64,000 bases of DNA from UBA2821 sp902763335 (lineage in GTDB: Bacteria; Bacillota; Clostridia; Lachnospirales; Lachnospiraceae). The stretch's first letter is position 1. The number at the start of each line of letters is the position of its first letter. The notes under the pieces are model-generated. The model saw nothing but the letters and a program-made list of their open reading frames with translations, ran no database searches and was not told the DNA's origin. Made by a program: the position numbers and the translations under genes. Below, piece after piece: positions 9,143 to 18,230 of this stretch. The stretch lies in assembly GCA_052066835.1 (NCBI GenBank), contig JBQHRJ010000002.1. One strand, given 5' to 3'.

Positions 9143-10276
9143 TTAGTAATTTCCCAATATTTTAAGCCAGTTTGCCTCTTCTTCTATACCGCGTATCGCA
9201 TTTCTGACTGCAGCATCCTCAAGTTTTCCTTCAAATTCAACATAAAATCTGTATTCCCAGCTTTTATCCACTATAGGTCTTGACTCTATTCTTGTCATGT
9301 TGAGATTATTATATATGAAGTTAGAAAGCATGTTATAGAGTGTTCCGCTCTCATGGGATATCTCAAAACATATGTATATTAAACCTGCATTTTTTCTGTA
9401 TATCTTTTTATTTCCTACTATTATAAATCTTGTAGTATTTTTATCGTTATCTATGATTCCGCTTTTTAATATTTTGAGTCCGTATATTTCCGCCGCACTT
9501 TCACTGGCTATGGCAGCCTGTGTCTTATCAGCATCTTCCGTTACCTTTTTGGCACTTCCTGCAGTGTTAGCCTGTGCTATCTGCTTCCAGTCCTTGTGCT
9601 GCTCAAGAAATTTTGAACACTGCATAAGTCCCTGCGGATGAGAATATACTGTTTTTATATCCGACAGTTCTGCATCAGGCAGTCCTAAAAGTGCATGCTC
9701 AACTTTCACATCAATCTGGTCAACTATATAATTGTTAAATTCCATTAACAGATCGTATGTATCATTTATTATTCCGGCAGTAGAATTTTCTATAGGAAGT
9801 ACTGCATAATCAGCCCTGCCTTCACTTACATATTCCATTGCCTCCCTGAAAGTCTTTACATTTGTATGCTCCACGTCTTTTCCAAAATAGTCTGTCATTG
9901 CTTTATTGCTATAGGCTCCGGGAACACCCTGATATACAACTTTTACATCTTTCTTTTCTATATCATTTACCTGCTTAAATCCCGGATTACTTCCAATGCC
10001 GTGCTCTGACAATATCTGATACTGCATCTTTCTGCTGATGGACATTATCTGTGAAAATAATTCCCCGACACCGTGTCTGTTAAAATCGTTATGTGCAAGA
10101 GACTTTACTTTTTCTATTTTTTCATTTTCCCTATCCTTATCTAATACTTTCTTCCCCGTTGATATTTTGTACTCTGCCACATCTCCGCAGAGCTTCATTC
10201 TTTTTTCAAATAATTCTACTATTTCTTTATCTGTAGTGTCTATTTCTTCTCTTATCTTACTTAAATCCAAGGACAT
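9143..10276 (-). CDS. pheA: Bifunctional chorismate mutase / prephenate dehydratase
   Basis: A 377-residue P-protein for phenylalanine synthesis: chorismate to prephenate, then to phenylpyruvate. The N-terminal 90 residues are an AroQ-type chorismate mutase (LSKIREEIDTTDKEIVELFE). The dehydratase follows (YQGVPGAYSNKAMTDYFG, then the TTRFIIVGNK motif), and the C-terminus is an ACT domain (SHESGTLYNMLSNF, ESRP) expected to bind phenylalanine for feedback inhibition. The ATG at 10276 has GGAG eight bases upstream; the track-like longer start at 10294 has none. It is transcribed alone from a strong promoter at 10359-10387. Confidence 0.95.
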   Translation of the reverse strand: MSLDLSKIREEIDTTDKEIVELFEKRMKLCGDVAEYKISTGKKVLDKDRENEKIEKVKSLAHNDFNRHGVGELFSQIMSISRKMQYQILSEHGIGSNPGFKQVNDIEKKDVKVVYQGVPGAYSNKAMTDYFGKDVEHTNVKTFREAMEYVSEGRADYAVLPIENSTAGIINDTYDLLMEFNNYIVDQIDVKVEHALLGLPDAELSDIKTVYSHPQGLMQCSKFLEQHKDWKQIAQANTAGSAKKVTEDADKTQAAIASESAAEIYGLKILKSGIIDNDKNTTRFIIVGNKKIYRKNAGLIYICFEISHESGTLYNMLSNFIYNNLNMTRIESRPIVDKSWEYRFYVEFEGKLEDAAVRNAIRGIEEEANWLKILGNY

Positions 10277-10316
10277 TTTATATTCTCCTATCATATATCT
10301 TTTTATTTATATCCAT

Positions 10317-10387
10317 GACGTTGCTTAGCACCCTTTTGCTCCAACATCATATTTATTGATTATACCACACGTTTTTTTTACTGTCAT
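10317..10387 (-). promoter_or_regulatory. pheA promoter and leader hairpin
   Basis: On the minus strand ATGACA (10387-10382) and TATAAT (10364-10359) are 17 bases apart, with an extended TGG before the -10. The early transcript contains an imperfect hairpin at 10317-10348 (GATGTTG paired with CAACGTC plus an inner AGCA/TGCT). No T-run, T-box GGTGG element or leader peptide rich in Phe is evident, so no attenuation is claimed. The divergent folB promoter must overlap this one. Confidence 0.6.
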
Positions 10388-10471
10388 TATTGAAAACGAC
10401 TATTGAAATATAATGGAAATTATTGTAGTATTACAGTATATTTAATTAATTTATCAGAAATGAGGATTAGT

Positions 10472-11284
10472 ATGGACAACATTATTATAAAAAATCTTGA
10501 AGTATACTGTAATCACGGTATTTACAGGGAAGAAAATGTTCTCGGACAGAAATTTTTAGTAAGTGCCAAATTAAGTCTTAACACCAGAAAAGCCGGCATT
10601 GCAGATGCACTTGATGTATCTGTTGACTATGCTTCTGTCTGCAAATTTATAAATGATTATATGAAATCACACACATTCAAGCTTCTTGAAGCGGTTGCAG
10701 AACATCTGACACTTGCCATGTTTGCACATTTTGAAATGCTTCACGGAATAACTCTTGAAATCAAAAAACCATGGGCGCCTATCGGGCTTCCTATAGATTA
10801 TGTTTCTGTAGAGATTAACAGAGAATGGCACACAGCCTACGTCGCCCTCGGTTCAAATCTCGGCGACAAGTTAAGCTACCTTGAAAATGCAGTTGCTTCA
10901 ATCAAAAACGATGTAAACTGCAAACTATTAAAAATATCAGATTTTATCATAACCGCTCCTTACGGTCCGGTTGAACAGGATGATTTCTTAAACGGATGCT
11001 TAAAGCTTGAGACATTATATACTCCAAATGAACTTCTCGCATTCTTACAGCGTCTTGAAGAAGCTGCAAACAGAAGCCACGAAATTCATTGGGGACCACG
11101 TACTTTAGACCTTGACATTTTACTTTATGATGACCTTATCATGAACAGCGATGACCTTGTTATCCCTCATCCTGAAATGCACAAGAGAGACTTTGTATTA
11201 AGACCGTTAAGCCAGATTGCTCCTTATGCCGTACATCCTTTGTACAATGTAAGAATCAAAGATATGCTTGACGATGAAGATTAA
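10472..11284 (+). CDS. folBK: Dihydroneopterin aldolase / HPPK fusion (FolB-FolK)
   Basis: A 270-residue fusion of two consecutive folate-pathway enzymes. Residues 1-118 are FolB (dihydroneopterin to hydroxymethyl-dihydropterin; NHGIYREENVLGQKFLVS). Residues 122-270 are FolK, the pyrophosphokinase (YVALGSNLGDKLSYLENA, GPRTLDLDILLYDD). The start at 10472 is preferred over 10403 because GAGG lies six bases upstream and the protein then begins exactly as FolB does. It is the only plus-strand gene for many kilobases on either side and ends in a strong terminator. folE, which makes the precursor, is 45 kb away in the queuosine operon. Confidence 0.95.
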   Translation: MDNIIIKNLEVYCNHGIYREENVLGQKFLVSAKLSLNTRKAGIADALDVSVDYASVCKFINDYMKSHTFKLLEAVAEHLTLAMFAHFEMLHGITLEIKKPWAPIGLPIDYVSVEINREWHTAYVALGSNLGDKLSYLENAVASIKNDVNCKLLKISDFIITAPYGPVEQDDFLNGCLKLETLYTPNELLAFLQRLEEAANRSHEIHWGPRTLDLDILLYDDLIMNSDDLVIPHPEMHKRDFVLRPLSQIAPYAVHPLYNVRIKDMLDDED

Positions 11285-11310
11285 CGCTCTCCTTCAAAAT
11301 TTATATATAT

Positions 11311-11348
11311 AAATGCCAGCCGTTTTCTCATGTGCGGCTGGCATTTTT
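11311..11348. terminator. Bidirectional terminator between folBK and wecB
   Basis: Perfect 12-bp arms at 11311-11322 and 11335-11346 with T-runs on both sides. The 3' arm overlaps the last six codons of the convergent wecB gene, so the epimerase C-terminus is encoded inside the hairpin. Confidence 0.85.
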
Positions 11349-12446
11349 CATATCTGAACCACTTATTATATCTGCTATTCTCCTGCATGCATAACCATCT
11401 CCATACGGATTTGCCGCATGACTCATTTTCATATACTCATCTTGATTTTCCAAAAGATTTTTAAATTCCCTGTATATATTTTCCTCATCCGTGCCTACAA
11501 GTTTAAGTGTTCCAGCCTCTATCCCCTCCGGTCTTTCTGTCGTGTCCCTCATAACCAGTACGGGTTTTCCAAGAGACGGTGCTTCCTCCTGTATTCCGCC
11601 ACTGTCTGTAAGTATCATATAACATCTTGACATAAAGTTATGAAAGTCCTCCACCTCAAGTGGCTCTATTATATGGATTCTGTCCTCATCACCCATAATC
11701 TCTTTTGCTGTCTCCCTTACTACCGGATTCATGTGAACAGGATAAACTGCCTTTACATCCTTATGTTCATGTATGATTCTCATAATGGCTCTGAACATAT
11801 TTTTCATAGGCTCACCGAGATTTTCTCTTCTGTGGGCTGTTATAAGGATAAGTCTGCTGCCATCTGCCCAGTCAAGCTCAGGATGTCTATAATCTTCATA
11901 TACCGTAGTTTTTAGTGCATCTATTGCCGTATTGCCGGTAACATATATATTAGCCGGATTTTTCCCCTCTTTTATAAGTGTTTTCTTAGCATGTATCGTC
12001 GGTGCGAAATGATATTTTGCAATGATTCCGACAGCCTGTCTGTTAAATTCTTCCGGAAATGGCGAATATATGTTATAAGTACGCAGTCCCGCTTCAACAT
12101 GACCGACATCTATTCCCATATAAAAGCAGGCAAGGGCAACTGAAAATGTTGTAGATGTATCTCCGTGTACAAGCACCACATCCGGCTGCTCTTTGTCAAG
12201 AACATCCCTCACCTTCTCAAGTATGCTGACAGTCACATCAAACAGTGACTGCCTCTGTTTCATTATATCCAGATTATACTCCGGTTCTATGCCAAACACA
12301 TCAAGTACCTGATGCAGCATTTCCCTGTGCTGTCCCGTCACGCATACCTTTGTATTAATATCCGTTCTATGCCTCAATTCATTTACAAGCGGACACATTT
12401 TTATTGCCTCCGGCCTTGTTCCAAAAACTACCATTACACTCTTCAC
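11328..12446 (-). CDS. wecB: UDP-N-acetylglucosamine 2-epimerase (non-hydrolysing)
   Basis: The 372-residue enzyme interconverts UDP-GlcNAc and UDP-ManNAc, a precursor of wall teichoic acid linkage units and capsules. Motifs are VFGTRPEAIKMCPLV at the N-terminus, GHVEAGLRT, AHRRENLG and TDSGGIQEEAPSLGKPVL. The GTG at 12446 is chosen because AGGAGG lies seven bases upstream; a longer ATG start at 12473 would overlap the upstream gene and lacks a site. It directly follows the DHHW gene of the polysaccharide locus on the same strand, so it may feed that locus. Confidence 0.93.
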   Translation of the reverse strand: MKSVMVVFGTRPEAIKMCPLVNELRHRTDINTKVCVTGQHREMLHQVLDVFGIEPEYNLDIMKQRQSLFDVTVSILEKVRDVLDKEQPDVVLVHGDTSTTFSVALACFYMGIDVGHVEAGLRTYNIYSPFPEEFNRQAVGIIAKYHFAPTIHAKKTLIKEGKNPANIYVTGNTAIDALKTTVYEDYRHPELDWADGSRLILITAHRRENLGEPMKNMFRAIMRIIHEHKDVKAVYPVHMNPVVRETAKEIMGDEDRIHIIEPLEVEDFHNFMSRCYMILTDSGGIQEEAPSLGKPVLVMRDTTERPEGIEAGTLKLVGTDEENIYREFKNLLENQDEYMKMSHAANPYGDGYACRRIADIISGSDMKNASRT

Positions 12447-12463
12447 TTTTTTCCTCCTATCAA

Positions 12464-13663
12464 TCATTTGCACAGTTTTTCCATATCTCCCGCAAATGTA
12501 CTTCCCGGTATAAGCCCGGCAAGATTAATGATAAAACTGTCCGCCTTATACTCCTTCACTATATCTAAAAGTTTCTTTTTGCCACCTGTAAAGCATCTAG
12601 GGTCCACCATGATGATATTCTCATACTGCTCTGCAATCCATGGAACCAGTGCATTTCCATATGAATCGTTAATCATCAGAAGATTTCCTCCGCCCTTTGT
12701 CTTTCCCTCAACTACAACATACTGATAAGACCGCTCCACAAATGTGTAATATCCTGCCCTTGACGGCTCCACAAGTTTTTCATGTATACACTGTGAAATA
12801 TCTGCTCCCTCAACTCCGTATGCATCCTCATATATATCCTCTGCATTTTTATAATATATGAATTCATCCGGTAACATCTCATCGGAATTTGTTTTATGCA
12901 TAACCGCAAGATAGCCATAAAATGAGCCTTGATTTACCTCCTCATACATCAACGGATTCACAAGATTTTTGCCCATTGCCGACAGGAGTGCATTGGCTCC
13001 GAACGATGCCCCAAGTTCAGTCCAGTGATGATCTGTTCTGAAATACAGCCGGTCTGTTCCAAATGTACCAATCGCACTTTTCATTAACAGATATGAGTCT
13101 ATGACTTTCACATCTTTCGGCATACCTGAATATATTTTAAATATCACATCACCCTGACTGTCAGAATACTGCTTATATTCTTCTTCCTCAAACTCTATTC
13201 TCGTCGGTGATATCATTATATATTTTTCCAGTTTTTCCGGAATAATATCATACAGTTTTCTGCAGGTCTTTATAAGTTCATTTGTAATATCATCATTATT
13301 TATATACAGTGCCAGTATTCTGTCCTCCAGAATAAGCGCATCCGTTCCTATATCTTTTCGTTCCCTTGTTGACTTCGTCATCTGAACCGCCTGTTTTTTC
13401 TTAAGCAGTGTCTCAAAATTTGCCGCCGCATCTATGACATCATCCCTTCTGTACACATGGTCATTCAAAAATGCCTCTAACCCTGCTTCATATTTCCCAT
13501 CAAACCATGCTTCGGCATTGTACTCCGGACATTTTGCCAAATATCTGTTTTCTTTTGACGATTTCTCACATTTATCCCAGAATGCATATACAGTAAAAAA
13601 TGTGACGGTGCATATGGGAATGATTATGAGTGCAGCGCAGAGCAGATAATGTTTTTTTTGCAT
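12464..13663 (-). CDS. DHHW-family (AlgX/AlgJ-like) exopolysaccharide modification protein
   Basis: A 399-residue protein with a single N-terminal membrane anchor and an extracytoplasmic domain. The signature is FRTDHHWTELGA (DHHW at residues 211-214), and a serine-containing segment MINDSYGNALVPW (residues 331-341) matches the SGNH-like nucleophile region of AlgJ/AlgX relatives. Such proteins work with an MBOAT partner to transfer acyl groups to secreted polysaccharide; the partner is encoded 15 bases upstream. That role is known for the family and inferred here. Confidence 0.82.
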   Translation of the reverse strand: MQKKHYLLCAALIIIPICTVTFFTVYAFWDKCEKSSKENRYLAKCPEYNAEAWFDGKYEAGLEAFLNDHVYRRDDVIDAAANFETLLKKKQAVQMTKSTRERKDIGTDALILEDRILALYINNDDITNELIKTCRKLYDIIPEKLEKYIMISPTRIEFEEEEYKQYSDSQGDVIFKIYSGMPKDVKVIDSYLLMKSAIGTFGTDRLYFRTDHHWTELGASFGANALLSAMGKNLVNPLMYEEVNQGSFYGYLAVMHKTNSDEMLPDEFIYYKNAEDIYEDAYGVEGADISQCIHEKLVEPSRAGYYTFVERSYQYVVVEGKTKGGGNLLMINDSYGNALVPWIAEQYENIIMVDPRCFTGGKKKLLDIVKEYKADSFIINLAGLIPGSTFAGDMEKLCK

Positions 13664-13678
13664 TGAATTCTCCCCTTT

Positions 13679-15079
13679 CTAAAATCTGAAGTACAGAAAC
13701 GGATTATAGGTCTGGTTGAGTATCAGTATGAAGCACAGTATGTATACTGCCGCAAACATGACGCTCTGTAATATATCCGTGTGTACAGTTTCTTTCTTAA
13801 ATATTTTTGATGCCGCTTTTTTGGGAATTGGCGTGCATGCCACCACCATCACCGGTATGCTCCACAGGTATTTATATATTATTGTTTTTTCTGCAATGCC
13901 CAGTGATATGCGGTTTCCTATGCCAAGCATATAATATGTCGCCTGCACCATTTTTCCAAAATCCACAAAATAGAATAATGCCATACTGTATACGATTATT
14001 ATCAGTACGAGAATGTTTCCGAATACCGGAACTTTGCTTATATCTATGCCTATGTTTTTGAGTTTCTTCTCGACGATTAAAAGTATTCCATAGAACAATC
14101 CCCATATTATAAAGTTCCAGCTTGCACCATGCCATAATCCCGTGAGAAACCATACAATCATAATGTTTAACATATGATGCTTTCTGTTTCCTCCAAGGGG
14201 TATGTACACATAGTCCCTGAAAAATGTGCTGAGTGATATATGCCATCTTTTCCAGAAATCTGATATACTGTCTGCCATATACGGATAATTAAAGTTCTCC
14301 TTATAATCAAATCCAAATACTTTTCCGAGTCCGATTGCCATATCTGAATATCCCGAAAAGTCAAAATATATCTGCATCGTGAACATGAATACACCTATCC
14401 ACACTGCTGCCGCAGATATGCCGTTAAAATTATCCTCAAGCAGCTGTGTCGCTATATTTCCCGCATAGTTTGCAAACAGCACCTTTTTTCCGAGACCTAT
14501 AGAGAATCTGAACATTCCGTCAACAAATCCACTCATACTCTCTGTCCTGTCGGTTATCTGCATATCAATATCCGAATACCTCACTATAGGTCCTGCTATA
14601 AGCTGTGGAAACATTGATATGTATAATAACAGATAGAAATAATTTTTCTGTACTCTCGCATCCTTTCTATATACATCAACGACATATGTAAGAGCCTGAA
14701 ATGTAAAAAATGATATTCCTACCGGCATCCTTATGTCATACTCCGGCAGTCCCAGATTTATCACTCCATTTACGGCAGATACAAAAAAATTATAATATTT
14801 CACTATAAACAGTAATGACAGGTTGCTTATGACAGCCATGGTCAGAAGCGTTACTTTCAATCCTTTTTTATTTACTTTATCCATCAACATCGCAAACAGA
14901 TAGTCGGCAAATGTCAACGCAGCCATGATAAATACCCACTTTGGCTCTCCCCATGCGTAAAACATGAGTGAAAATATTAGAAGTACTATATTTTTGCCCG
15001 TTCTTCCGGGCATTATGAAATAACTAATTAAAGATACCGGCAGAAAAATGCCAAGAAATATTACGCTAGAAAATACCAT
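13679..15079 (-). CDS. MBOAT family O-acyltransferase (AlgI/DltB-like)
   Basis: A 466-residue multispanning membrane protein. The conserved MBOAT histidines are visible in DFWKRWHISLSTFFRDYVYIP (His280) and GLWHGASWNFIIWG (His317). Related AlgI proteins pass acetyl groups across the membrane to a DHHW/SGNH protein that acetylates exopolysaccharide. Its start overlaps the end of the bactofilin-like gene by 14 bases, and the DHHW gene follows at once, which supports a single machine. Confidence 0.9.
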   Translation of the reverse strand: MVFSSVIFLGIFLPVSLISYFIMPGRTGKNIVLLIFSLMFYAWGEPKWVFIMAALTFADYLFAMLMDKVNKKGLKVTLLTMAVISNLSLLFIVKYYNFFVSAVNGVINLGLPEYDIRMPVGISFFTFQALTYVVDVYRKDARVQKNYFYLLLYISMFPQLIAGPIVRYSDIDMQITDRTESMSGFVDGMFRFSIGLGKKVLFANYAGNIATQLLEDNFNGISAAAVWIGVFMFTMQIYFDFSGYSDMAIGLGKVFGFDYKENFNYPYMADSISDFWKRWHISLSTFFRDYVYIPLGGNRKHHMLNIMIVWFLTGLWHGASWNFIIWGLFYGILLIVEKKLKNIGIDISKVPVFGNILVLIIIVYSMALFYFVDFGKMVQATYYMLGIGNRISLGIAEKTIIYKYLWSIPVMVVACTPIPKKAASKIFKKETVHTDILQSVMFAAVYILCFILILNQTYNPFLYFRF

Positions 15080-16088
15080 CCTTATTCATCACCTTACCCC
15101 CTCTTTCAGTTCCAATATAACCATATACTCTGCTTCCAACGCCTATATACATCTGTTCTCTTGAAATAACCGACTTTATTTTCCCTTTCCTTCCTACCTC
15201 CACTCCTGCCCCTATATATATGGCACTCTCTGTAAATACATTTTCAAATACTTTCGCATAATCTTCTATAATAATGGTTCCGTCTGCAAATACATTTCCG
15301 GTGACAATGGCATTTTTACATATTTTTATATTCCCGGTTGATTTTATATCACCATATACAACCGCATTTTCTCCTATCTGCAGATTATGTGAAGTAATTA
15401 TTGTGTTCTTTAATTCTTCCGATTCAGCTACACTTTTTATATTTCTCACTATTTTTTTGTATACAGGCATATCTTCACATACAATGCAGTCATCACCGGT
15501 TTTTTCCACACAGTCAAATATCTCTATAACCGGAGCATATATTCTTAAAAATTCACAGCCTGAACTGATAATAACCCTTTTTCCTGACGTTATACTTTTT
15601 CCTGCATGAGAGTTATTTTTTATGACAAGAAGCTCATCCGAATCTGCCCATCGTTTTACTACACTGTTTTCACTGATTATTACTTCCTTTTTTCCGGAGA
15701 CAGCCCTAATAACCGAAGATGCGGCAAAAACTATTTTTTCCTCCGCATATACTTCCTTCAAAAACACTGCTTTTTTATCTATCTTTAACGGAATCCTGAC
15801 AAACAGTAATTTATCCATCATCTCTTCAATCTGCCTGCGGTCCTTGATGTATAATATTCTCTCCTCCTTTGAGAGAAAGAGCCTGTCATTGATTCCTCCG
15901 TTTACCTCTATGGCATCAAGCAAAAGCCTTCTGAAAGATTCAGAAAAATATCTTGGATTTTTTATATTATCACTCCGTACCACAAGCGAGGTTTCCACAC
16001 CGTCATCAAAATCAAGGAATCTGCCTAATCCAAACGGAAATAACGTAATAGAAGTAAACACTATACAACATGCTACTAATTCAAGCAT
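15066..16088 (-). CDS. Membrane-anchored bactofilin-like protein
   Basis: A 340-residue protein with one N-terminal membrane helix (LVACCIVFTSITLFPFGL), a middle region of unknown type, and a C-terminal run of short repeats (GENAVVYGDIKSTGNIKICK..., about residues 215-325) that has the look of a right-handed beta-helix as in bactofilins and polymer-forming cytoskeletal proteins. It overlaps the glycosyltransferase gene by 8 bases and the MBOAT gene by 14. A scaffold role in the export machine is a guess from context. Confidence 0.6.
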   Translation of the reverse strand: MLELVACCIVFTSITLFPFGLGRFLDFDDGVETSLVVRSDNIKNPRYFSESFRRLLLDAIEVNGGINDRLFLSKEERILYIKDRRQIEEMMDKLLFVRIPLKIDKKAVFLKEVYAEEKIVFAASSVIRAVSGKKEVIISENSVVKRWADSDELLVIKNNSHAGKSITSGKRVIISSGCEFLRIYAPVIEIFDCVEKTGDDCIVCEDMPVYKKIVRNIKSVAESEELKNTIITSHNLQIGENAVVYGDIKSTGNIKICKNAIVTGNVFADGTIIIEDYAKVFENVFTESAIYIGAGVEVGRKGKIKSVISREQMYIGVGSRVYGYIGTERGGKVMNKDGIF

Positions 16089-17358
16089 TTTCTACCCTCT
16101 TTTCATTACTAAATCTCTTTGTCTTTGCCCATTTAACGTTTCTGCGTGTAATTATATCAATCACTGCATCAAAAAATCCCAGTGAAATATACCACATATA
16201 AAAATAAAAGCTGAAACACAGTTGCGGAAGGGCAAGTATTTCCTTTTCCATTCCATCAAGAAATGCTCCCGAACCGATTTCGTAAAATGGAGCAAAATTT
16301 CCCCATGTATTGTAAATTCCCATAAAAAGTATTGCCCACCATCCTGCAAAAATTTCCATCTTTCCCATAAAAAACAGTATGAGGCAGTCAATCTGTGCAA
16401 GCCCAAGTATAAGTGGTACCACATATACAAGTAACAACAGTGTTCCGTCCAGTTTTTCCGCAAATCCCACATTTGGTGAAAAAAGAAATTTGAAAAAATA
16501 TCTAAACATTACATTATTATGTCCCCTCGACCACCTTCTTATCTGTTTTCCACGCACTTCCCAAGTCTCCGGGGATTCCTCATAACATTCAGCACTATTG
16601 TCATACACTACATTCCAGCCCATGGAATATATTCTGTAGGTAAGCTCCGTATCCTCCGCTAAAATTTTTGTGTCAAAACCGCCGGTTGCGAGCATTATGT
16701 TTTTTCTGAATCCTCCTACCGTTCCACCATACTGTGGCAACAGCCTCATATTAAATCTTGCCTGCTGGTCTACCTGATACCCGCCTGAACGCTCAAGATT
16801 TAATAAAACCGTCAGCATGTTTTTCTTTGCATTTATCGGCACAACCCTGCCCATGACGGCTCCGACCTTCGGGTCTTTAAATGCAAGTGCCAGCTTTTTA
16901 ATCAGATTTTTTGACGGTCTGTAATCCGCATCAAATACAATTATTACCTCTCCTCTTGCCACCTTTAATGCATCATTTAATCCTGCTGGTTTTCCTCTCT
17001 CCCCGTCACCATTTCTGTGTATCGGTCGTATAAATAAATATCTGTCATGATATTCTTCAAGTATCTCCGGCGTTTTATCATCTGAATGATCATTTATGGC
17101 AATTATCTCAAGTTTCTCCCTGTCATAATCACATTTAAGCAGTGAGTCAAACAGATTTCTTATCACAGCCTCCTCATTATGCATCGGTATCATTACCGTA
17201 ACCATCGGCAGCTCACTGTCATATATGTCCCTGTATGATACTCTCTGTTTTGCAAATAATCTGTTATATGAGAAGCAAAAATGTCTTATGGCATATATAA
17301 TCATTAGAACTATTGAAAATATAAAATATCCCTGAAGAATCTTCACGACCATTTCCAT
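16081..17358 (-). CDS. Processive family 2 glycosyltransferase (polysaccharide synthase)
   Basis: A 425-residue GT2 enzyme of the cellulose/hyaluronan/PNAG synthase type. It has an N-terminal membrane helix, a GT-A core (TVMIPMHNEEAVIRNLFDSL), the DAD metal motif at residues 143-145, the acceptor motif AEDTEL near 234, and QIRRW (272-276), the Q-x-x-R-W signature of processive enzymes. Three or four membrane helices follow. The nascent chain would be extruded through the membrane. Product sugar cannot be told from sequence. GGGGGAG precedes the ATG, and the gene overlaps its upstream neighbour by 16 bases. Confidence 0.87.
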   Translation of the reverse strand: MEMVVKILQGYFIFSIVLMIIYAIRHFCFSYNRLFAKQRVSYRDIYDSELPMVTVMIPMHNEEAVIRNLFDSLLKCDYDREKLEIIAINDHSDDKTPEILEEYHDRYLFIRPIHRNGDGERGKPAGLNDALKVARGEVIIVFDADYRPSKNLIKKLALAFKDPKVGAVMGRVVPINAKKNMLTVLLNLERSGGYQVDQQARFNMRLLPQYGGTVGGFRKNIMLATGGFDTKILAEDTELTYRIYSMGWNVVYDNSAECYEESPETWEVRGKQIRRWSRGHNNVMFRYFFKFLFSPNVGFAEKLDGTLLLLVYVVPLILGLAQIDCLILFFMGKMEIFAGWWAILFMGIYNTWGNFAPFYEIGSGAFLDGMEKEILALPQLCFSFYFYMWYISLGFFDAVIDIITRRNVKWAKTKRFSNEKRVENA

Positions 17359-18143
17359 ACTCTCCCCCTCTTTTTTCCCTGAAATTTTTTCCCTGACATG
17401 TATATGAATAAAGAAAATATTCCCACCATAATAAGAAAATCAAACAGTACTCCAAATGTAAAATAAAGACTTGCCATAAATAAATATGAAAACTGACTTA
17501 TTATAATCATATACAGAATATATCTGACTATTCCGTAAACAAATGAAAGCACCATAAGCATTGCAAGTGATATTATCCTATACCATGTAACATGAGTTAT
17601 GAGCGATGTGGATAACCAGTACACGACTATAATCATCAGCCATACGATAACCTGCTGCTTCATATATAATATTGAATAAGTATCAAGTGTATACGGAAAC
17701 TTATTACCAAAAAATATGAAAAACAGAGATGACGCAAGATGAACACAAAGCCCTATAGTCAGAAAAATCATTAAAGGTTTTCTGTTCATATTAATCCTTG
17801 CAAACACAACAATAAGTATAAGTGTTACAATAAAGCTTATCATTGCCATGGTAAATGACGGATATTTTCCTTTCATGGTTATATAATATATACCGCCAAA
17901 TATAGGAAAATATTTCTCTTTTAATATTCCCGTGGTGTCTCCTGTTATATTACTTATTAGTCCTGCTGAAAATTCTGATATATAGTATGATATTTCTGAA
18001 TATGAACACAGATATATGAGTATCACAGGCACCAGAACAAATATTATCTGCAACAGATATGTTATCCATGCCCTGTTTAAGTGCCTGTAATCTCTTGAAT
18101 AATAGATTTCGTTTTTTTCTCCCTTATTTGATTTTTTCCCCAT
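17343..18143 (-). CDS. Polytopic membrane protein of the polysaccharide locus
   Basis: A 266-residue protein with about six or seven hydrophobic helices and no recognised motif. It is the first gene of the five-gene locus. The ATG at 18143 follows GGGG by seven bases and gives a basic N-terminus (MGKKSNKGEKNE). Its last codons overlap the glycosyltransferase start, so translation is probably coupled. Function unknown; a transport or chain-secretion accessory is possible. Confidence 0.65.
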   Translation of the reverse strand: MGKKSNKGEKNEIYYSRDYRHLNRAWITYLLQIIFVLVPVILIYLCSYSEISYYISEFSAGLISNITGDTTGILKEKYFPIFGGIYYITMKGKYPSFTMAMISFIVTLILIVVFARINMNRKPLMIFLTIGLCVHLASSLFFIFFGNKFPYTLDTYSILYMKQQVIVWLMIIVVYWLSTSLITHVTWYRIISLAMLMVLSFVYGIVRYILYMIIISQFSYLFMASLYFTFGVLFDFLIMVGIFSLFIYMSGKKFQGKKRGRVWKWS

Positions 18144-18230
18144 GATATTTCCCCTTAAGCATATATTCACTGACTTTTATACTACTCTAGTATTTTATAA
18201 ATGTCAATTTTATTAGTATTACATCTTTCG

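Noticed and set aside
10300..10402. T-box or Phe attenuator before pheA
   Set aside because: There is a leader hairpin, but no T-box core, no terminator T-run and no Phe-rich leader peptide.
13872..14394. Two 75-124-residue minus-strand ORFs inside the MBOAT gene
   Set aside because: They are alternative-frame shadows without ribosome binding sites; the MBOAT frame is continuous and has conserved motifs.
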